Positions 6,199 to 9,193 of a stretch of DNA of 9,193 bases are shown piece after piece; position 1 is the stretch's first letter; the number at the start of each line of letters is the position of its first letter. This DNA is from Paracoccaceae bacterium (GTDB lineage: Bacteria; Pseudomonadota; Alphaproteobacteria; Rhodobacterales; Rhodobacteraceae): the NCBI GenBank assembly GCA_019090405.1, contig JAHRVZ010000383.1:1-9193 (forward strand). The letters run 5' to 3'. A program made the position numbers and the translations under genes. The notes under the pieces are model-generated. The model did not search any database. It saw only the letters and a list, made by a program, of their open reading frames with translations, and was not told the DNA's origin.

Positions 6199-6891
6199 AC
6201 TGATCTTGTCCCGGCGCGGCTGATCCGCCGCTATAAACGCTTTCTGGCCGACTGTACGCTTGCCGATGGCCGCGAAGTGACCGCCCATTGCGCCAATCCG
6301 GGATCAATGATGGGGCTGGCAGAGCCGGGGATGAAAATCTGGCTGGAGCCTAATGACGATCCCAAGAAAAAACTGCGGTTTGGCTGGCGTCTGGTCGATC
6401 ATGAGAACGGCCATTTCACCGGCGTTGATACATCCGTTCCCAACCGGGCGTTGCGTGTCGCGCTGATGGCGCGACAGATCAAACCGCTTGCAGACTATGC
6501 ACTGGTCCGGCCCGAAGTAAAATACGGCAGCAACAGCCGAATTGATTTCCTGCTTAGCCAGCCGGGTCTGCCGGACGCATATGTTGAAGTCAAAAGCGTG
6601 ACGCTTAGCCGCCAACCCGGATTGGCCGAATTCCCCGACAGTGTGACCAAACGCGGCACCAAGCATTTGAATGAACTTACCACCATGGTCAGCGAAGGGC
6701 ATCGCGCCGTGATGCTATATCTGATCCAGCGCACTGATTGTGATCGTTTCGATCTGGCGCGTGACATTGACCCGACTTATGGCGCGGCATTTAAGACGGC
6801 AAAGGCAGCCGGGGTTGAAGTGTTGTGTTTTGATACGATAATTTCGCCTGAAAGTGTCGACATTGGCACGGCGATCAACGTCATTTCCTGA
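6187..6891 (+). CDS. sfsA: sugar fermentation stimulation protein homolog SfsA
   Basis: A 234-residue protein, the same length as Escherichia coli SfsA. An N-terminal OB-like domain carries the family motif VTAHCANPGSMMGL (31-44). The C-terminal domain has a PD-(D/E)XK-nuclease-like core: SRIDFLL with Asp120, then AYVEVKSVTL with Glu134 and Lys136. AEFPDSVTKRGTKHLNEL (147-164) is the family's conserved block. SfsA was named for stimulating maltose metabolism in E. coli and proposed to bind DNA; the catalytic-looking residues suggest nucleic-acid processing, but this is not settled. I chose the ATG at 6187. The in-frame ATG at 6067 would add 40 residues without family similarity and run into the divergent gene. 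The gene is followed by map after 67 nt, probably in one operon. Confidence 0.93.
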   Translation: MRFQTDLVPARLIRRYKRFLADCTLADGREVTAHCANPGSMMGLAEPGMKIWLEPNDDPKKKLRFGWRLVDHENGHFTGVDTSVPNRALRVALMARQIKPLADYALVRPEVKYGSNSRIDFLLSQPGLPDAYVEVKSVTLSRQPGLAEFPDSVTKRGTKHLNELTTMVSEGHRAVMLYLIQRTDCDRFDLARDIDPTYGAAFKTAKAAGVEVLCFDTIISPESVDIGTAINVIS

Positions 6892-6947
6892 ACGCCACTG
6901 GTACAATCGCTACAAGCTGACTAAATAGAGCCGAAACCTGCAAAGAT

Positions 6948-6951
6948 GGAG
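6948..6951 (+). promoter_or_regulatory. ribosome binding site deciding map's GTG start
   Basis: GGAG lies 7 nt upstream of the GTG at 6959 and is the only good Shine-Dalgarno match nearby. It supports GTG initiation over the internal ATG of residue 9 (MTKDG), where translation would lose eight residues. Confidence 0.65.
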
Positions 6952-6958
6952 TGCTCAG

Positions 6959-7771
6959 GTGAACAACGAACCTCGTGGCCGTATGACCAAAGACGGCATT
7001 CGCATTTATGACACTTCTGAATTCGCGGGCATGTATGCTGCGGGGGCTTTGGCTGCGCGCATACTGGATGACATTGCAGGCCATGTATTTGTCGGTCAAA
7101 CTACCGAAGCAATCGACAAAGCCATCACCGACATGGTGGATGAGGCGGGCGCAGTATCAGCGACGATTGGCTATAAGGGCTATAAGCACGCCAGCTGTAT
7201 TTCAGTTAATCATGTGGTGTGTCACGGCATTCCCGGTGGCAAGGTACTCAAGGACGGAGACATCCTGAATATCGACGTCACGGTAATTGTCGATGGATGG
7301 TTCGGTGATACCAGCCGGATGTATGTGGCCGGGAAACTACCCCGCAAAGCCGAACGTCTGATCGAGGTCACGCATGATGCCCTGATGAAGGGGATCGAAG
7401 CGGTTAAGCCCGGCAATACCTTTGGCGATATTGGTCACGCTATACAGGTTTATGCCGAAAGCAACCGGATGAGTGTCGTACGTGATTTCTGCGGTCATGG
7501 GCTGGGTCGTGTGTTTCACGCGCCACCCAATGTGCTGCATTACGGTCGCCCCGGAACGGGCGCTGTGCTTGAGGAAGGTATGTTTTTCACCATTGAGCCG
7601 ATGTTAAATCTTGGGCGCCCCGAAACCAAAACCCTGTCCGATGACTGGACGGCGGTGACGCGCGATAAATCGCTGTCGGCGCAGTTTGAACATTCGGTTG
7701 GCGTGACGGCCACAGGTGTTGAAATATTCACCTTGTCGCCGGGTGGCATGTTTCATCCGACGTACGGCTGA
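6959..7771 (+). CDS. map: methionine aminopeptidase (type I)
   Basis: A 270-residue metalloprotease that removes the initiator methionine from nascent proteins in the cytoplasm. All five metal ligands of the pita-bread fold are present: Asp106 and Asp117 (NIDVTVIVDGWFGDTSRM), His180 (CGHGLGRVFH), Glu213 (TIEPM) and Glu244 (FEHSV). The substrate-binding histidines are at His89 (VVCHGIP) and His187. It has the short N-terminus of the bacterial type, with no zinc-finger or SH3-binding extension. Translation starts at GTG. The gene follows sfsA by 67 nt in the same direction and ends before two tandem palindromes. An AT-rich TAAATA (6922-6927) in the gap could be part of its own promoter, but no -35 is clear. 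Confidence 0.97.
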   Translation: MNNEPRGRMTKDGIRIYDTSEFAGMYAAGALAARILDDIAGHVFVGQTTEAIDKAITDMVDEAGAVSATIGYKGYKHASCISVNHVVCHGIPGGKVLKDGDILNIDVTVIVDGWFGDTSRMYVAGKLPRKAERLIEVTHDALMKGIEAVKPGNTFGDIGHAIQVYAESNRMSVVRDFCGHGLGRVFHAPPNVLHYGRPGTGAVLEEGMFFTIEPMLNLGRPETKTLSDDWTAVTRDKSLSAQFEHSVGVTATGVEIFTLSPGGMFHPTYG

Positions 7772-7781
7772 TATGCGGTGA

Positions 7782-7827
7782 CCGTTTTCTTTAAAAGAAA
7801 ACGGATCGGAAAATTTGAAATTTTCCG
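7782..7827. terminator. tandem palindromes between convergent genes, probable bidirectional terminator
   Basis: Two adjacent perfect palindromes fill the 62-bp gap between map and the convergent acetyltransferase gene. CCGTTTTCTTT (7782-7792) faces AAAGAAAACGG (7794-7804), and CGGAAAATTT (7807-7816) faces AAATTTTCCG (7818-7827). Their cores are A/T-rich with short T runs inside the arms, but no clean T tract follows either stem. Position and symmetry suggest a shared terminator for both genes. Confidence 0.6.
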
Positions 7828-7833
7828 TGCGAC

Positions 7834-8427
7834 CTAGCGAATAATTGGAATCCGTCGGCCAGCATCCATCGCTAGCTGCCCGGCCAATCGCGGATCATCT
7901 GCAATCTCGATTTGCTGGCGATAGGGCGTGAACCCGCTGCGCCGATAAAACCCAAGAGCATCGGGATGGTCCAGCGTGCAGGTGTGTACATGAAACCGCT
8001 TAATCGGCTTTTGCCAGGCCAGCCGGATAGCCGCGTTCATCAGATAGCGCCCCGCGCCAGAGCCCAGCAACACAGGCGTCACGCCGAAATACGCCAGCTC
8101 GCATTCGCTATCTATGCGGTAATCAAGCTCTAGATAGCCCTCAGCCACTCCATCTTTGATCATCGCATAAACTTCGACACCAGAGTCGCGCAGGATTTCC
8201 GACAGTTCTTCATCACTCATCCCGATGCGCGCAAACCATAGCCAGTCTTGCCCGCCGACCCGGCGATAAAGGTCACGATACCAATCTACAGTCGGGTCTA
8301 CCTGTTCCAGCTTCACGCCTTCAGGTTCCGGAACCGGGCGCGGGTTGGCCTGCTTGGTCATTTCAAGATGGGTGACAACCGTGGCCACTTTACCCGGTGC
8401 CACATCGTAAAACCCCGATGCCAGCAT
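7834..8427 (-). CDS. GNAT-family N-acetyltransferase
   Basis: A 197-residue protein with a GNAT domain. A central strand, GYLELDYRIDSECELAYFGV (97-116), leads to the CoA-binding loop LLGSGAGRYLMNAAI (120-134), which carries the glycine-rich G-x-G-x-G. HVHTCTLDHPDALGFYRRSG (146-165) is the classical C-terminal motif. The start at 8427 is 4 nt after the stop of the upstream kinase gene, with no strong separate ribosome binding site, so translation is probably coupled to it. The substrate cannot be told; as the kinase's neighbour, it might act in the same metabolite-repair or salvage context, but this is inference. It is unrelated in sequence detail to the acetyltransferase at 4686-5417. Confidence 0.88.
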   Translation of the reverse strand: MLASGFYDVAPGKVATVVTHLEMTKQANPRPVPEPEGVKLEQVDPTVDWYRDLYRRVGGQDWLWFARIGMSDEELSEILRDSGVEVYAMIKDGVAEGYLELDYRIDSECELAYFGVTPVLLGSGAGRYLMNAAIRLAWQKPIKRFHVHTCTLDHPDALGFYRRSGFTPYRQQIEIADDPRLAGQLAMDAGRRIPIIR

Positions 8428-8431
8428 CAGA

Positions 8432-9193
8432 TCACAGCAACCCGGCAGCGCTGAACAATGTTTTCACATCGGTTTCAGGGCGTGGACCCAAATGACCAAT
8501 CACTTCGCCTGCTGCGATGCATCCCATACGCCCACAGGTTTCCAGATCGCGACTGGTCGATAACCCATATAGGAAACCGGCAGCGAACTGATCGCCGGCA
8601 CCTGACGCATCCACGGGAACCACGGCATTAACCGGAATGTCATGGCGTTCGTCGCCAGCCACAATGGTGACACCTTCACCGGATTTGGTGCAGATGACCA
8701 ACGGGCACAACGCGGCTGTCTGCTGCAATGCGTGTTCCAGGTCATCAGTTTCAAACAACGATTTGATCTCAAGCGCATTGCCAAGCACAAAATCCAGATC
8801 ATTTTCGATCAGCGACAGAAAATCCGCCCGGTGGCGGTCAACGCAAAACGGATCGGAAATAGTGATGCCGGTCTTACCGCCATTGGCCTGACAATCACGA
8901 GCAGCCTCAAGAAACGCGGCTTTGCCCTTGTCTTTGTCAAACAGATAGCCCTCAAGGAACATGATCTTGGCGTTGCCGGCCACATCTTCGGGGACATCCT
9001 GACCGCTAAGTTCCGATGAAATACCAAGATAAGTGTTCATCGACCGTTCGCCATCTGGCGAGACAAAGATCATTGACCGTGACGATGGCAATTCACCATT
9101 CGCAACCGGAGCGTTGACGAAATCAATGCCCACATCGTTCATTGCGCTGGCGTAAAACCGCCCCAAACCATCGTCATGCACACGCCCGATAAA
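8432..9193 (-). CDS. PfkB-family kinase, 5'-truncated by the window edge
   Basis: The visible 253 residues are the C-terminal three quarters of a PfkB/ribokinase-family carbohydrate or adenosine kinase (about 330 residues in family). The frame stays open to the window edge, and the first residues read FIGRVHDDGLG, the usual N-terminal-lobe motif; the true start lies beyond the window. The family's catalytic signature, VDASGAGDQFAAGFLYG (194-210 of the visible part), carries Asp201 as the catalytic base and the anion-hole GAGD. VLGNALEIKSLF (137-148) corresponds to the N-x-x-E metal/phosphate region. In Rhodobacterales, close homologues are annotated as adenosine kinase; substrate specificity is not resolved here. 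The GTG at 9181 is not a credible start, because family sequence continues upstream of it. It ends 4 nt before the acetyltransferase gene. Confidence 0.92.
   Translation of the reverse strand, partial: FIGRVHDDGLGRFYASAMNDVGIDFVNAPVANGELPSSRSMIFVSPDGERSMNTYLGISSELSGQDVPEDVAGNAKIMFLEGYLFDKDKGKAAFLEAARDCQANGGKTGITISDPFCVDRHRADFLSLIENDLDFVLGNALEIKSLFETDDLEHALQQTAALCPLVICTKSGEGVTIVAGDERHDIPVNAVVPVDASGAGDQFAAGFLYGLSTSRDLETCGRMGCIAAGEVIGHLGPRPETDVKTLFSAAGLL

Noticed and set aside
6137..6307. 57-codon upstream extension of the CinA-type gene to the ATG at 6307
   Set aside because: The extension has no family-like sequence, covers the start of sfsA, and the internal ATG at 6136 has a ribosome binding site and the usual N-terminus.
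1..9193. CRISPR array, tRNA/rRNA, prophage, transposase, toxin-antitoxin or defence system
   Set aside because: No regularly spaced repeats, no cloverleaf or rRNA sequence, and no matching protein motifs were seen on either strand.

Overview
The window looks like chromosomal DNA of an alphaproteobacterium, most likely of the Rhodobacterales/Roseobacter type. This rests on moderately GC-rich coding sequence, on the protein families and their order (a stand-alone CinA-type domain gene divergent from sfsA-map, and a PfkB-type adenosine/sugar kinase), and on decayed hairpin-like intergenic sequence. It is inference from recall of those genomes; no 16S rRNA or other direct taxonomic marker is present.

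Layout. Positions 1-431 hold no gene I can support. A LysR-type regulator (432-1337, +) ends at a strong intrinsic terminator (1372-1402). A 526-bp intergenic stretch with a near-perfect hairpin leads to a secreted DUF1254/DUF1214 protein (1864-2928, +), which has a 14-bp operator-like dyad about 40 nt upstream of its start. A second short intergenic region (2929-3181) holds several hairpins and a diverged copy of the first hairpin's left half.

On the minus strand, four genes run from 6136 down to 3182: a CinA-type molybdopterin-binding-domain protein, a GNAT acetyltransferase with a degenerate N-terminal half, an AhpD-like peroxidase-related protein with a CxxC motif, and a secreted OmpA-domain protein. 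All three junctions are 4-base ATGA overlaps, so this is a tightly coupled operon. Divergent from it, across only 50 bp, are sfsA (6187-6891) and map (6959-7771, GTG start). A good minus-strand sigma70-like promoter and a weaker plus-strand one share their -10 bases in that gap.

Beyond map, two tandem AT-rich palindromes separate it from a convergent pair: a GNAT acetyltransferase (7834-8427) and a 5'-truncated PfkB kinase (8432-9193), 4 nt apart.

Most of the window is housekeeping or conserved-hypothetical sequence. I see no phage, transposon, CRISPR, toxin-antitoxin or defence system. The items most worth a second look are the ATGA-coupled operon with no obvious common pathway, the overlapping divergent promoters, and the diverged intergenic hairpin repeat.
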